The notes: generated by a model not told the origin, from the sequence alone. Shown: positions 35,168 to 44,040, numbered from the stretch's first letter. The stretch is DNA of 64,000 nt from Rhodospirillales bacterium (GCA_016712595.1 JADJQT010000002.1:1140576-1204575); one strand, 5' to 3'. Made by a program: numbers and translations.

Positions 35168-35677
35168 GTGACCCAGTCGACGAAAAAAAGTGGTGTGTCC
35201 GCGAAGAAGAAGCTCGCGAAAGCGCCTTCGCGCGGAAATTCACTGCGCTGGATTTTTTGTCTCGTCTGTTTCGTCATGCTCGCGGCATATGTTCCCTTTG
35301 CCGCCGTCGCGGTGGCGCTTGGGCTCCTGCCGACGCTCAGTATCGTCGTGATCGATCGTAGCGTGGAGAAGTTGCCGACCTACGCCGTCGGCGGTGCGAA
35401 TATCGCCGGTATCATTCCATTTCTGCCCGATTTCGTCCTGCATGGACGGCACATCGACCTCGTGCACGATCTTTTGGGAACGATCACCATGTTCGCCGCG
35501 ATGTTCGGTGCGGCGGCGTTTGGATGGGTCCTGCTGGCGATCATGCCGGTGGTCATGCAGACGTTCGCCGACATCGAATCCAAGCGGCGGCGCGACAAGC
35601 TGCGCGAACAGCAACAGCGGTTGATGCACGACTGGGGACCGCAGGTAAATTGCGAAACGAAAGCCGAGGCCCGGTGA
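35168..35677 (+). CDS. Small two-helix membrane protein paired with the pseudokinase
   Basis: The protein has 169 residues. A Lys-rich N-terminus (about 1-25) is followed by hydrophobic segments at about 30-60 and 95-125 and a charged helix at 128-150 (E-S-K-R-R-R-D-K-L-R-E-Q-Q-Q) near the C-terminus. I do not recognise the family. GTG 35168 is taken as start because it sits just after the pseudokinase stop; a GTG at 35192 would shorten the basic tail. The close pairing suggests a shared membrane-associated role. Confidence 0.75.
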   Translation: MTQSTKKSGVSAKKKLAKAPSRGNSLRWIFCLVCFVMLAAYVPFAAVAVALGLLPTLSIVVIDRSVEKLPTYAVGGANIAGIIPFLPDFVLHGRHIDLVHDLLGTITMFAAMFGAAAFGWVLLAIMPVVMQTFADIESKRRRDKLREQQQRLMHDWGPQVNCETKAEAR

Positions 35678-35766
35678 CGCGCTGGCAGGCGCACCACGCG
35701 AACAGCGGCGGGAAGGGACCCTGGGCCGTATTTGCGAGCGTCACCGCCCGCGGGCCCGGGAGCGCA

Positions 35767-35808
35767 CGCAGGCCACCCCGGTTTCCAATGAGACGATCGC
35801 GGCCTGCG
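35767..35808. terminator. Inverted repeat between convergent genes, possible terminator
   Basis: The arms CGCAGGCC (35767-35774) and GGCCTGCG (35801-35808) are perfect complements with a 26-nt loop. They lie between the end of the small membrane-protein gene and the end of rpoH, which converge. There is no T-run, so intrinsic termination is only a guess. Confidence 0.3.
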
Positions 35809-35824
35809 ATGCGCGGTGCCGGCG

Positions 35825-36709
35825 TCAGTGGGCCAGCCGTTGGTCGATAACGGCGTTCTTTACCGATTTCTGCAGTTTCTCGAACGCCCGCACTTCGATC
35901 TGGCGAACGCGCTCGCGCGAGATGCCATAGCGCTGGCTGAGATGCTCCAGGGTCGTCGGATCGTCCTTCAAGCGCCGCTCGGCGAGGATTTGCCGTTCCC
36001 GCTCGGTCAAGGTGCCCATGGCGCCGGCGAGAAGCTCGCGGCGGCTGTGCATCTCCTCATGCCCGGCCAGTTGGGTTTCCTGGCTGTCGTCCTGATCGAC
36101 CAGCCAGTCCTGCCATTCACCTTCGCCTTCTTCGCGCAGCGGCGCGTTCAGCGACGTGTCCGGGCTGCCGATGCGGCGGTTCATCTGGATGACGTCATGT
36201 TCCGAAACGTTCAGCTTGATGGCGATGGAGGTGACGTGCTCCGGCGACAGATCGCCGTCTTCGATCGCCTGCATCTGCCCCTTAAGCTTGCGCAGGTTGA
36301 AGAACAGCTTCTTTTGCGACGCCGTCGTTCCCATCTTCACCAGTGACCACGAGTGTAGGATGTATTCCTGGATCGAGGCGCGAATCCACCACATCGCGTA
36401 GGTCGCGAGGCGGAATCCGCGGCTCGGATCGAAGCGCATGACCGCTTGCATCATCCCGACGTTGCCTTCGGAAATCAGCTCGCCGATCGGCAGACCGTAG
36501 CCGCGATAACCCATGGCGATCTTCGCCACCAGGCGAAGATGGCTGTTCACCAGCGTGTGCGCAGCTTGTTCGTCACCATGATCTGCCCACCGCTTCGCCA
36601 GCTCATATTCTTCAGATGCCTCCAGCATCGGAAACCTGCGAATGCTCTGCAGATACCGAGCGAGATTGCGATCCGGCGACATGCTCATATCGAACACGGG
36701 GCCCGACAT
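35825..36709 (-). CDS. rpoH: RNA polymerase sigma-32 factor RpoH
   Basis: The protein has 294 residues and is the heat-shock sigma factor. It contains region 2 with L-I-S-E-G-N-V-G-M-M-Q-A-V and F-D-P-S-R-G-F-R-L-A-T-Y-A-M-W-W-I-R-A-S-I-Q-E-Y. The RpoH box Q-K-K-L-F-F-N-L-R follows, with region 4 helix-turn-helix L-S-Q-R-Y-G-I-S-R-E-R-V-R-Q-I-E at the end. ATG 36709 has AAGGAG at 36716-36721. The leader can form two alternative hairpins (see separate entry), which may tune translation. Confidence 0.96.
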   Translation of the reverse strand: MSGPVFDMSMSPDRNLARYLQSIRRFPMLEASEEYELAKRWADHGDEQAAHTLVNSHLRLVAKIAMGYRGYGLPIGELISEGNVGMMQAVMRFDPSRGFRLATYAMWWIRASIQEYILHSWSLVKMGTTASQKKLFFNLRKLKGQMQAIEDGDLSPEHVTSIAIKLNVSEHDVIQMNRRIGSPDTSLNAPLREEGEGEWQDWLVDQDDSQETQLAGHEEMHSRRELLAGAMGTLTERERQILAERRLKDDPTTLEHLSQRYGISRERVRQIEVRAFEKLQKSVKNAVIDQRLAH

Positions 36710-36727
36710 TGGCTACTCCTTACACCA

Positions 36728-36758
36728 GAGGGTCATGCCGTCATGACCTTTGACCCTC
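36728..36758 (-). promoter_or_regulatory. Alternative hairpins in the rpoH leader
   Basis: Read on the minus strand, GGTCATG-ACGG-CATGACC forms a perfect 7-bp stem (36731-36748). GAGGGTCA (36751-36758) can instead pair with TGACCCTC (36728-36735). The two folds share bases, so they exclude each other. They end seven bases before the AAGGAG ribosome site. A temperature-responsive or attenuating role is inferred from position only. Confidence 0.5.
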
Positions 36759-36834
36759 CTTTCCGCACGGACTCGCGCGGAGCGTCCTTATGGGAGAAAC
36801 AATAACTGAGCTTGAAGGTTCGGTATAGTCCTCG

Positions 36835-37806
36835 CTACAGAGACTCTAATAAACGGATTAACTCATTGATATCGCGTGGAAGCGGCGAAAAAAATCGCAG
36901 CATCTTCTGGCTCGTCGGATGGCGAAACCCTATCAAAAACGCGTGAAGGGCGTGGCGGGATCCGCCGTTGCTTCCGCCTTTTTCGAACGCGGCGGGGCAG
37001 TGGCGGGCGGTTCGGCCGCCGTAAACCGCGTCGCCGACCAGCGGATAGCCGATCGAGGCGAGGTGCACACGAATCTGATGCGTCCGCCCGGTGGTCAGCC
37101 GGCACTCGATCATGCTCGCCCGCGATCCGCACCTGGAAAGCCGTCGGTAATCGGTGCACGCGCGCTTGCCTTCGCCGCCGGCAGTGCTCATCTTCTTGCG
37201 GTCGATCCGGCTTCGGGCGATCGGCTTGTCGATCCGGCCCACCGGCGGCTTCGGATCGCCCCATACGACGGCCCGGTAGGCGCGCTCGACCGTATGGGCG
37301 GAGAACTGCGCCGTCAGCGCGTGATGCGCGGCATCGGTCTTGGCAACGACGATAAGGCCGCTGGTCTCCTTGTCCAGGCGGTGGACGATGCCGGGACGCA
37401 GCGGCGCCCCGACCGACGACAGGCCGCCGGACGCGTGGGCTAAAAGGCCATTGACCAGCGTTCCCGTCCAGTTTCCCGCCCCTGGATGGACGACTAGGCC
37501 GGCCGGCTTGTCGACGACGATCAGCACGGCGTCTTCGTAGACGATCGACAGGGGCATCGGCTCGGGCGTTGCGACAACCTGCGTCGGTGGTGGCGCGTAG
37601 ACGGCGAACGTCTCGCCTGGCCGGACCCGCTCGGACGGATCGAGGGCGGCTTCTCCGTCTGCCCGCAGCACCAGCCCGCTGGCGATCAGCGCCTGGATGC
37701 GGACGCGCGAGAAATCGTCCGTAGCATCGGCCAGCAAGCGGTCAAGGCGGGATCCCGACTTGTCGGCATCGACCACGACGGTGTAAGTGGGATGCGTCGA
37801 ATTCAT
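36835..37806 (-). CDS. RluA/RluD-family 23S rRNA pseudouridine synthase
   Basis: The protein has 323 residues. An N-terminal S4 domain (about 10-75) is followed by a pseudouridine synthase domain. The catalytic motif H-R-L-D-K-E-T-S-G-L lies near residue 141, with the Asp as nucleophile, and R-T-H-Q-I-R-V-H-L-A-S-I-G-Y-P-L near 243 is the second family signature. The length and S4 domain favour RluD (helix 69 of 23S rRNA). ATG 37806 is used; upstream in-frame ATGs exist at 37827 and 37839. It lies upstream of rpoH on the same strand, a common alphaproteobacterial arrangement. Confidence 0.92.
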   Translation of the reverse strand: MNSTHPTYTVVVDADKSGSRLDRLLADATDDFSRVRIQALIASGLVLRADGEAALDPSERVRPGETFAVYAPPPTQVVATPEPMPLSIVYEDAVLIVVDKPAGLVVHPGAGNWTGTLVNGLLAHASGGLSSVGAPLRPGIVHRLDKETSGLIVVAKTDAAHHALTAQFSAHTVERAYRAVVWGDPKPPVGRIDKPIARSRIDRKKMSTAGGEGKRACTDYRRLSRCGSRASMIECRLTTGRTHQIRVHLASIGYPLVGDAVYGGRTARHCPAAFEKGGSNGGSRHALHAFLIGFRHPTSQKMLRFFSPLPRDINELIRLLESL

Positions 37807-37833
37807 TGAGCCACCGGCTGTGGACATCCTTGC

Positions 37834-38178
37834 ATGCAAGCGCTCAAATCGCTCGTTTTTGGTCTTGGTGCTTTGATCGTGGTCGGCATCGCCGTTCTCG
37901 CCTGGGGATTCTACACGAAACTGCAGCAGACGAAGACAGCCGGAACCGAAGCTACGGCCAATCCTCCTGCCAGTCCCACCGTCGGCGTTCCTGTGGCCGC
38001 CGGCTCTGGTTTCGGTGACGTACGCCTGTCCCTGCCCGACGGATGCTCGGTGGTCGAGATGCGGCCCGATCGCGAACGCCTTTATGTCCGCACCGGCCCA
38101 TCAGGTTTGTGCGAGCGCATTGTGATCGTCGATACGGCAAATGGACGCGTCCTCGGCACCCTTTTGGTCAGGCCGTGA
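37834..38178 (+). CDS. DUF6476-like small membrane protein
   Basis: The protein has 114 residues: one transmembrane helix (about 8-27), a Thr/Pro/Ala-rich linker, and a small periplasmic domain with the pattern L-S-L-P-D-G-C-S-V-V-E-M, R-L-Y-V-R-T-G and V-D-T-A-N-G-R-V-L-G-T. I recall the same ending in DUF6476 proteins next to rluD and rpoH in other alphaproteobacteria. Function is unknown. It is divergent from the pseudouridine synthase gene, and alternative starts of the two genes would overlap. Confidence 0.72.
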   Translation: MQALKSLVFGLGALIVVGIAVLAWGFYTKLQQTKTAGTEATANPPASPTVGVPVAAGSGFGDVRLSLPDGCSVVEMRPDRERLYVRTGPSGLCERIVIVDTANGRVLGTLLVRP

Positions 38179-38188
38179 CGGCGCGGCG

Positions 38189-38671
38189 ATGATTTACCTG
38201 CCGTCCGGCGCTCTGCGGCAGATCGCCAGCGCCGCCGCTGCCGCCTATCCGCAGGAATGCTGCGGTCTGCTGATCGGGCGGGCGCCCGACGGCGAGCGCG
38301 GGGACGTGTTCGTTGACGAGATCATGGCCACGGCGAACACGGCGCCACCCCCGCGCACGCGCGCCTTCGAGATCGACCCCGCGGCGCTCTTTGCCGCCCA
38401 TCGTCGGTTGCGTGAGAGCCGGTGGAGCATCGTCGGTCACTACCATTCGCATCCCGACGGACCGGCGGCGCCATCGCCGCGCGATGCCGAGCGGGTGTTC
38501 GATCCGCGGCTGATCTGGGTGATCGCCGCCGTTGCATGCGGCTGCGCCGGGACCATCGGTGCTTTTCGCTGGGACGCGGACGCCCGGCAGTTCATCGCGA
38601 TCGCGCTCGCGGAAATGGCCGCGCCACCCGGCCTGGGTGCGGCTGCCACAAGCGCTTTATCGGCGCCTTAG
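38189..38671 (+). CDS. JAMM/Mov34 (MPN+) metallopeptidase domain protein
   Basis: The protein has 160 residues. It shows the complete JAMM zinc motif: Glu in P-Q-E-C-C-G-L-L-I-G near residue 21, and H-Y-H-S-H-P-D-G-P, six residues later S and then D. Bacterial relatives (CysO- or ThiS-cleaving proteins of the Mec+/RadC-like group) cut after small ubiquitin-like sulfur carriers. No such carrier gene is adjacent, so the substrate is unknown. ATG 38189 lies 10 bp after the DUF6476-like gene. Confidence 0.88.
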   Translation: MIYLPSGALRQIASAAAAAYPQECCGLLIGRAPDGERGDVFVDEIMATANTAPPPRTRAFEIDPAALFAAHRRLRESRWSIVGHYHSHPDGPAAPSPRDAERVFDPRLIWVIAAVACGCAGTIGAFRWDADARQFIAIALAEMAAPPGLGAAATSALSAP

Positions 38672-38702
38672 GTTCCCCGGCGCTTCAGGTTAAGGACAGC
38701 CC

Positions 38703-40100
38703 ATGCTTCCGGAGATGATGCCCTCGACCAATTTCCTGATGCGCATGCCGGACGGCACCGTCAAGCAGATGAACCCGTTTACCGGCACCGAGGTCTGGAC
38801 CGTACCCGGTCGCGGCCATCGCCCGCTGGGCAATCACCTGCGCTCCGGCGTGAGCATCGATCCGGCCAAGCACGACGCCCACTGCGCCTTCTGTCGCCGT
38901 CGTCTGCTGGAAACGCCACCGGAAAAGGCACGTCTGACGAAAACGGCGTCCGGCTGGCGGACGCTCAAGAACCTGCACGCGCGCGAGCTGTTCGATACGA
39001 TCGCCGAGTTCCGCCGCGTTCCCAACCTGTTCGAGATCGTCTCGTGGGACTACTGGCAGCGCAACTTCGGCTACTCGCTGCCCGAGACCATCGCCGCGCG
39101 CATGGCCGCCTATCTCGCCAGCGAGGCCGGCCGGCGCCATGTCCTCGACGTGATCGAGAGCCGCATGCGGTTTTCCGGGCTTGCCGACGACGCGGTTGCC
39201 GCCATTTCGTCCGAGGACAAGCTCGCCGCGGCGAGCGCGTTTTTCGGCGGCGGCCACGAGCTGATCATTGGCCGGCGGCACTATGTCGACGGCGCCGAGG
39301 ACACGAGCGAGCTGTGCTCGTCGGGGATGCTAAGCGCCGAGGAGCACTACCACTACACGCGATTTACCGTCGACGCCATGCGCGACATCTACCTCGCCAA
39401 TCGCTACGTGCGCTACGTCGCCGTGTTCCAGAACTGGCTGCAGCCGGCCGGCGCCTCCTTCGACCATCTGCACAAGCAGCTCGTCGCCATCGACGAGCGC
39501 GGCGTCTACAACGACATGGAAATCCGCCTCGCCCGGGCCAATCCCAACATCTACAACGAGGCGGCGGTCAATTTCGCCGCCTATCACAACCTTGTCTTCG
39601 CCGAGAACGCCCACGCCATCGCCTTCGCCGGCTTCGGCCACCGCTTTCCGACGCTGGAGATCTATTCGAAGGGCGAGCGCAGCCAGCCGTGGAACCATTC
39701 GGCCGAGCAGCTCCGTGGCGTTTCCGACCTCGTTCACGCCTGCCACGCGGCGATGGGCGCGGCCATCCCTTGCAACGAGGAATGGCACTACAAGCCGCCG
39801 GACGCGGATACGCCGATGCCCTGGCGGGTGCTGATCAAGTGGCGCATCTCCAACCCCGCCGGCTTCGAGGGCGGCACGCGCATTTACGTCAACACCATTG
39901 ATCCCGAGACGCTGCGCGACAAGGTGGTGCCGCGCCTTTACCAGCTCCGCGACGAGGGCCGGATCGCTCCGGTGCGCATCGGCGCCGAATGCGCCTGCGT
40001 TCCCAACTGCCTGAAATACAATCCCGCCGTCCGCCGCGAGGATCACGACGACCCCGAATTCCCCCCCCTCTCCGGCGAAGCCCGCATCGCTGGACCGTGA
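38703..40100 (+). CDS. DUF4921 protein, galactose-1-phosphate uridylyltransferase-like (HIT superfamily)
   Basis: The protein has 465 residues. The N-terminal part has zinc-type C-A-F-C near residue 60. The core carries H-L-H-K-Q in place of the GalT active-site H-P-H-G-Q (near residue 256). A C-A-C-V-P-N-C cluster sits near 433. This matches DUF4921, a GalT-related group, and suggests a nucleotidyl transfer or hydrolysis reaction with an unknown phosphorylated substrate. It follows the JAMM gene by 31 bp on the same strand. Confidence 0.82.
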   Translation: MLPEMMPSTNFLMRMPDGTVKQMNPFTGTEVWTVPGRGHRPLGNHLRSGVSIDPAKHDAHCAFCRRRLLETPPEKARLTKTASGWRTLKNLHARELFDTIAEFRRVPNLFEIVSWDYWQRNFGYSLPETIAARMAAYLASEAGRRHVLDVIESRMRFSGLADDAVAAISSEDKLAAASAFFGGGHELIIGRRHYVDGAEDTSELCSSGMLSAEEHYHYTRFTVDAMRDIYLANRYVRYVAVFQNWLQPAGASFDHLHKQLVAIDERGVYNDMEIRLARANPNIYNEAAVNFAAYHNLVFAENAHAIAFAGFGHRFPTLEIYSKGERSQPWNHSAEQLRGVSDLVHACHAAMGAAIPCNEEWHYKPPDADTPMPWRVLIKWRISNPAGFEGGTRIYVNTIDPETLRDKVVPRLYQLRDEGRIAPVRIGAECACVPNCLKYNPAVRREDHDDPEFPPLSGEARIAGP

Positions 40101-40216
40101 GCGGAGAGTGTCTTTCTTTCTGATGGTCGTGGTCAGTGGATGGCGTGACCAACGCGACGCCTCAGCAACTGAACGGCGAGACTTGAGGTACGGGCTGCAA
40201 AAAAGGCCATCCCAGA

Positions 40217-40504
40217 TCAGACTTTGCACTCAATCAGGAGACTTCTGCTTATCGCTGATCCGCCGAAGCCTCCGCTGGGGTTTACCGATGCGATCCCTCC
40301 TTGATCATGACCCTGACCTATCACCGCGTAGCCACGAGTGCCGCAAAGATCACCTGCCTTCTCGTAGCACGCTCCCCAAGTGAGGGCCATTCCCGAGCAG
40401 TCGATGGAAAACGCCTCCCTACCATCGGGGCCATAGGTGCTCGACGCTCCCGCGCACCCGGCCACCAAGATGGTGACAGCGAGAACTGTTGCAACCTTCG
40501 GCAT
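40217..40504 (-). CDS. Small cysteine-containing lipoprotein
   Basis: The protein has 95 residues with a lipoprotein signal peptide (hydrophobic core then L-V-A-G-C, Cys 17). The mature part has the pattern Y-G-P-D-G-R-E-A-F-S-I-D-C-S-G, W-x-x-C-Y-E-K-A-G-D-L-C-G-x-x-G-Y and a late C-K. The four conserved mature cysteines probably form disulfides in the periplasm. I recall short proteobacterial lipoproteins with this layout but no function. It converges with the DUF4921 gene. Confidence 0.75.
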   Translation of the reverse strand: MPKVATVLAVTILVAGCAGASSTYGPDGREAFSIDCSGMALTWGACYEKAGDLCGTRGYAVIGQGHDQGGIASVNPSGGFGGSAISRSLLIECKV

Positions 40505-40874
40505 GGCCCTCTACTGCCGTGCGTTGGTGGCGCCCACTCCGAGCACCCACCTGAAGTGACATCACGCACGATCCCGTCAAAGAGGCGTCATGAAGTGAGG
40601 TGAGCAATAATTCCTCCGCCGGCTCGCTTGAACGTCGTGGATGGTCGGAACAGATGCGGCCATGACGAAAGAGGGCGCAGGCGAGGGCGCAAGTCGGGAT
40701 CTGGCGAAAAAGGTGTCCGCGCCGAGCACACGACCCGCGCGTCGCGCCGGGGTGGGCGTTCGCGCGGCGCGCGGCATCGCTTATATGAGGGGCGGATGAT
40801 CAAGCTCGCGGCGTCGGCGGATGGCCGGCGGGCGGACGGGAAAACAGCACAGCGAAAAGGGTGCGGGGGACGCG
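40505..40874. other. Intergenic region; no gene seen
   Basis: This region lies between the divergent small lipoprotein and the M48 lipoprotein genes. Frames here are rich in Arg and Gly with no family resemblance. No strong hairpin or repeat stood out, and it probably holds the promoters of both genes. Confidence 0.5.
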
Positions 40875-41636
40875 ATGGATCGACGAACGTTCGTATGCGG
40901 GTGTGGTGCGTTGCTGGCGGGCGCCTGCGCCCAGGCGCCGATGACCGGGCGCTCCCAGCTCATCCTCGTCTCGGATGCCGAGATGACCCAAGCGGGCGCG
41001 CAGGCGTACAAGGAGGCCCTGGCCAAGGACGGCGTTTCCCAGGACGGCGCCTTGCAGCAGCGGGTGCGCGCCATCGGCACGCGCATCGCCAACGTCAGCG
41101 GCATCACCGGTGCCCAGTGGCAGTTCACCGTCATCGATGATCAGAGCGCCAACGCCTTCGCCCTGCCCGGCGGTAAGGTCGCGGTCAACACCGGCCTGTT
41201 CAAGGTGGCCGAGAACGACGATCAGCTCGCCACTGTCCTCGGTCATGAGATCGCCCACGTCGCCGCCCATCACGCCGCCGAGCGGGTGAGCCAGCAGATG
41301 GTGCAGCAGGGCGGCCTGCAGGCGCTGGGCGTGGCGACCGGGAACGCGATGATCGTTCAGGCCGTTGCCGCAGCCGCGACCGTCGCGATCACCCTGCCTT
41401 ATTCGCGCACCCAGGAGTCCGAGGCGGACGAGATCGGCCTGATGTTCATGGCCCGCGCCGGCTACGATCCCCGTCAGGCGATCGATCTGTGGCAGAACAT
41501 GCAGCGCGCCGGCAGCGGCGGCACCGTCGAGTTCTTATCGACGCATCCATCGCCCGGATCGCGCATCGAGCGCCTGCAGGCCCTGATGCCGCAGGCGCTG
41601 CAGGCCTATCGCGCGGCCGGCGGCAAGGCGGCGTAA
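40875..41636 (+). CDS. M48 family metallopeptidase lipoprotein (LoiP/YcaL-like)
   Basis: The protein has 253 residues. It begins M-D-R-R-T-F with a lipobox L-A-G-A-C (Cys near 18), which suggests outer-membrane anchoring. The zinc motif H-E-I-A-H lies near residue 120, and the third ligand is in E-S-E-A-D-E near 182. The H-P-S-P-G-S-R-I-E-R-L end is typical of the family. LoiP-like proteases take part in envelope quality control. ATG 40875 is chosen for the lipobox; a start 54 bp further upstream would bury it. It lies next to the PBP1A gene, with which it converges. Confidence 0.9.
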   Translation: MDRRTFVCGCGALLAGACAQAPMTGRSQLILVSDAEMTQAGAQAYKEALAKDGVSQDGALQQRVRAIGTRIANVSGITGAQWQFTVIDDQSANAFALPGGKVAVNTGLFKVAENDDQLATVLGHEIAHVAAHHAAERVSQQMVQQGGLQALGVATGNAMIVQAVAAAATVAITLPYSRTQESEADEIGLMFMARAGYDPRQAIDLWQNMQRAGSGGTVEFLSTHPSPGSRIERLQALMPQALQAYRAAGGKAA

Positions 41637-41679
41637 CGAACGCCATGCACGCGGGGGTAGGGCGCGGCGGGGGCGGGCG

Positions 41680-44040
41680 TCAGTAAAGCCCCCCCGTGCC
41701 GGTATCCGGCGTCGGCGCGCTGCTGCCACCGCCGCTGCCACCCTCGCTCGGCTGCGGCGGCGCCGTGCCGGGTTTGAAGGCCTCGAGGATGACGCGCGGG
41801 TTGCCGGAGCGGGCAAGCTGGCCGGTGGTGGAATCGACGCGCATCAACCGCACGCCGGGCGGTGTGCGGAACGGAATGGCCGGGGTACCGGCGAGTGCCT
41901 TGCCCATGAAGTCGGCGAAGATCGGGGCGGCGATGACGCCGCCGGCCGCGTGATCGCCGAGTGAGGCCGGCTCGTCGTAGCCGACGAAGACACCGGCGAC
42001 GAGATCGGGCGAAAAGCCGACGAACCACACGTCCTTCGCCTCGTTGCTGGTGCCGGTCTTGCCGGCAAGCGGGCGGCCGTCGGTCTGCGCCCGCTCGCCC
42101 GTGCCGCGCTCGACCACGCCCTGCAGCATCGAGACCACCTGATAGGCGCTCTCCGGGTCGGTGACGGTTCCGGCGAGGTCGATCGGCTGTGGCGGCGGGC
42201 CGCCGTCCCAGTCCTCGGCCTGGCAGCCGAGGCACGAACGCTCGTCGTAACGGTAGACGATGCGGCCGTAGCGGTCCTGGACCCGGTCGATCAGCGTCGG
42301 CTCGATGCGCCGCCCGCCGTTATCGATCATCGCGTACGCCGTGGTCAGGCGGAGCAAGGTGGTCTCGCCGGCGCCGAGGGCGTAGGTCAGCTGCCGCGGC
42401 AACTGGTCGACGACGCCGAGGCGCTTGGCGCAGTCGGCGACCTTGTCCATGCCGAGCGCATCGGCGAGGCGGACGGCGACGATGTTGCGCGACTGTTCGA
42501 GGCCGACACGTAGGGTCGTCGGCCCGTAGAAGCGATCGGAGTAGTTCGATGGCGTCCACGGCGGCATGCCCGCGCCCTGGCTGTAGGACACCGGTGCGTC
42601 GATGATCACCGAGGACGGCGTGAAGCCGTTCTCCATCGCGCACAGATAGACGATCGGCTTGAACGTCGAGCCCGGCTGACGCATGGCCTGGGTTGCCCGG
42701 TTGAACTCGCTGAGCTGGAAATCCCAGCCGCCGGTCAGCGCCAGGACGCGCCCGGTGTGTGGGTCGAGGACGACGAGGGCGCCCTCGACCTTCGGGACCT
42801 GACGCGGGGCGAAAGCGCCGCCACCCGTGGCCTCGACCGCGATGACGTCGCCCGGGCGCACCCCCGGACCGCCGCGCAGCCAGCGCATCTGCTCGGCGGG
42901 AATGCGGCCGGAGCGTCCGTCGGCAAAGCCGATCCGCCCATCGCCGCCGCCCGCCTGAAGCAGCACCGCCAGCCGCCAGTCACCGAACCCGGGCGGTGGA
43001 GTCACTTTCGCCAGCTTCGCCCGCCAGTCCTCAGGAGCGGCGGGCAAGGCTTCGATATGCGCCACCGCTCCGCGCCAGCCGTGCTGACGGTCGTAGGCTT
43101 CGAGGCCCCGGCGCAGCGCTGCCTCGGCCAGCGTCTGCAGCCGTGGATCCAAGGTCGTATGCACGACGAGGCCGCCCTTGTAGAGCGCGTCCTCGCCGTA
43201 GCGGCGAACGAGTTCGCGGCGGACGTCCTCGGCGAAATAATCGGCGGAAACCAGCTCCGTCGCCTGGCGCTTGCGGGTGACCAGGGGCTCGTTGCGCGCC
43301 GCCTCGGCCTCCTCGGCGGTGATCCGCCCGTCTTCGAGCATCCGGCCGATCACCCAGTCGCGACGGGCCTTCGCCGCTTCCGGATGGCGGATCGGATCGT
43401 AGTTGCTGGGCGCTTTGGGCAGCGCCGCCAGTGTCGCCGCCTCCGCCAGTGAGAGCTGATCGAGGCTCTTGTCAAAATAGTTGAGCGCGGCGGCGGCAAC
43501 ACCATAGGACCCGCTGCCGAGGTAGATTTCGTTCAGGTAAAGCTCAAGGATCCGGTCCTTGGTAAGCGCCCGGTCCATGCGGAAGGCGAGAATCGCTTCT
43601 TTGATCTTGCGCGAGAACGTCACATCGCCGGTGAGAAGGAAGTTCTTCGCCACCTGCTGCGGAATGGTCGACGCGCCGACGAGGCGCCGGTCGCTGCCGT
43701 AGTTGAGCAGGTTGGTCAGGGCGGCGCGGATCACGCCTTGCGTATCAATGCCGGGATGCTGGTAAAAATTCTTATCTTCGGCCGAAAGGAACGCGTGCGT
43801 CAGGCGCGGCGGTATCGAGCCGATCGGCACGAACACGCGCTTTTCCGCCGCGTATTCGGCGAGCAGGCGGCCATCGCCCGCGTAGACGCGGGTGGTGACC
43901 GGCGGCTCGTAGGTGGCGAGTTGTTCGACGTCCGGAAGATTTCCGGCATAGTGGTCGACCAAAAGCAGCCCGCCCGCCAACGCCGCGACCGCAACCAGAA
44001 ACAACGCGGCGGCAACCGCGGCCGCGAAGCGCATGATCAA
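41680..44040 (-). CDS. mrcA: Penicillin-binding protein 1A (bifunctional transglycosylase/transpeptidase)
   Basis: The protein has 786 residues. A single membrane anchor (about 5-28) is followed by a GT51 glycosyltransferase with E-D-K-N-F-Y-Q-H-P-G-I-D. Next comes an OB-like insert, then the transpeptidase with S-T-F-K (Ser near 456), S-R-N and K-T-G-T (near 660). It polymerises and cross-links peptidoglycan in the periplasm. The C-terminal 30 residues are Gly/Ser/Pro-rich. It lies just downstream of the AmiC amidase gene on the same strand, a cell-wall pair. Confidence 0.95.
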   Translation of the reverse strand: MIMRFAAAVAAALFLVAVAALAGGLLLVDHYAGNLPDVEQLATYEPPVTTRVYAGDGRLLAEYAAEKRVFVPIGSIPPRLTHAFLSAEDKNFYQHPGIDTQGVIRAALTNLLNYGSDRRLVGASTIPQQVAKNFLLTGDVTFSRKIKEAILAFRMDRALTKDRILELYLNEIYLGSGSYGVAAAALNYFDKSLDQLSLAEAATLAALPKAPSNYDPIRHPEAAKARRDWVIGRMLEDGRITAEEAEAARNEPLVTRKRQATELVSADYFAEDVRRELVRRYGEDALYKGGLVVHTTLDPRLQTLAEAALRRGLEAYDRQHGWRGAVAHIEALPAAPEDWRAKLAKVTPPPGFGDWRLAVLLQAGGGDGRIGFADGRSGRIPAEQMRWLRGGPGVRPGDVIAVEATGGGAFAPRQVPKVEGALVVLDPHTGRVLALTGGWDFQLSEFNRATQAMRQPGSTFKPIVYLCAMENGFTPSSVIIDAPVSYSQGAGMPPWTPSNYSDRFYGPTTLRVGLEQSRNIVAVRLADALGMDKVADCAKRLGVVDQLPRQLTYALGAGETTLLRLTTAYAMIDNGGRRIEPTLIDRVQDRYGRIVYRYDERSCLGCQAEDWDGGPPPQPIDLAGTVTDPESAYQVVSMLQGVVERGTGERAQTDGRPLAGKTGTSNEAKDVWFVGFSPDLVAGVFVGYDEPASLGDHAAGGVIAAPIFADFMGKALAGTPAIPFRTPPGVRLMRVDSTTGQLARSGNPRVILEAFKPGTAPPQPSEGGSGGGSSAPTPDTGTGGLY

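Noticed and set aside
40628..41140. Plus-strand frame overlapping the start of the M48 lipoprotein gene
   Set aside because: It is an Arg/Gly-rich sequence without homology. The M48 gene in another frame has a lipobox and zinc motif.
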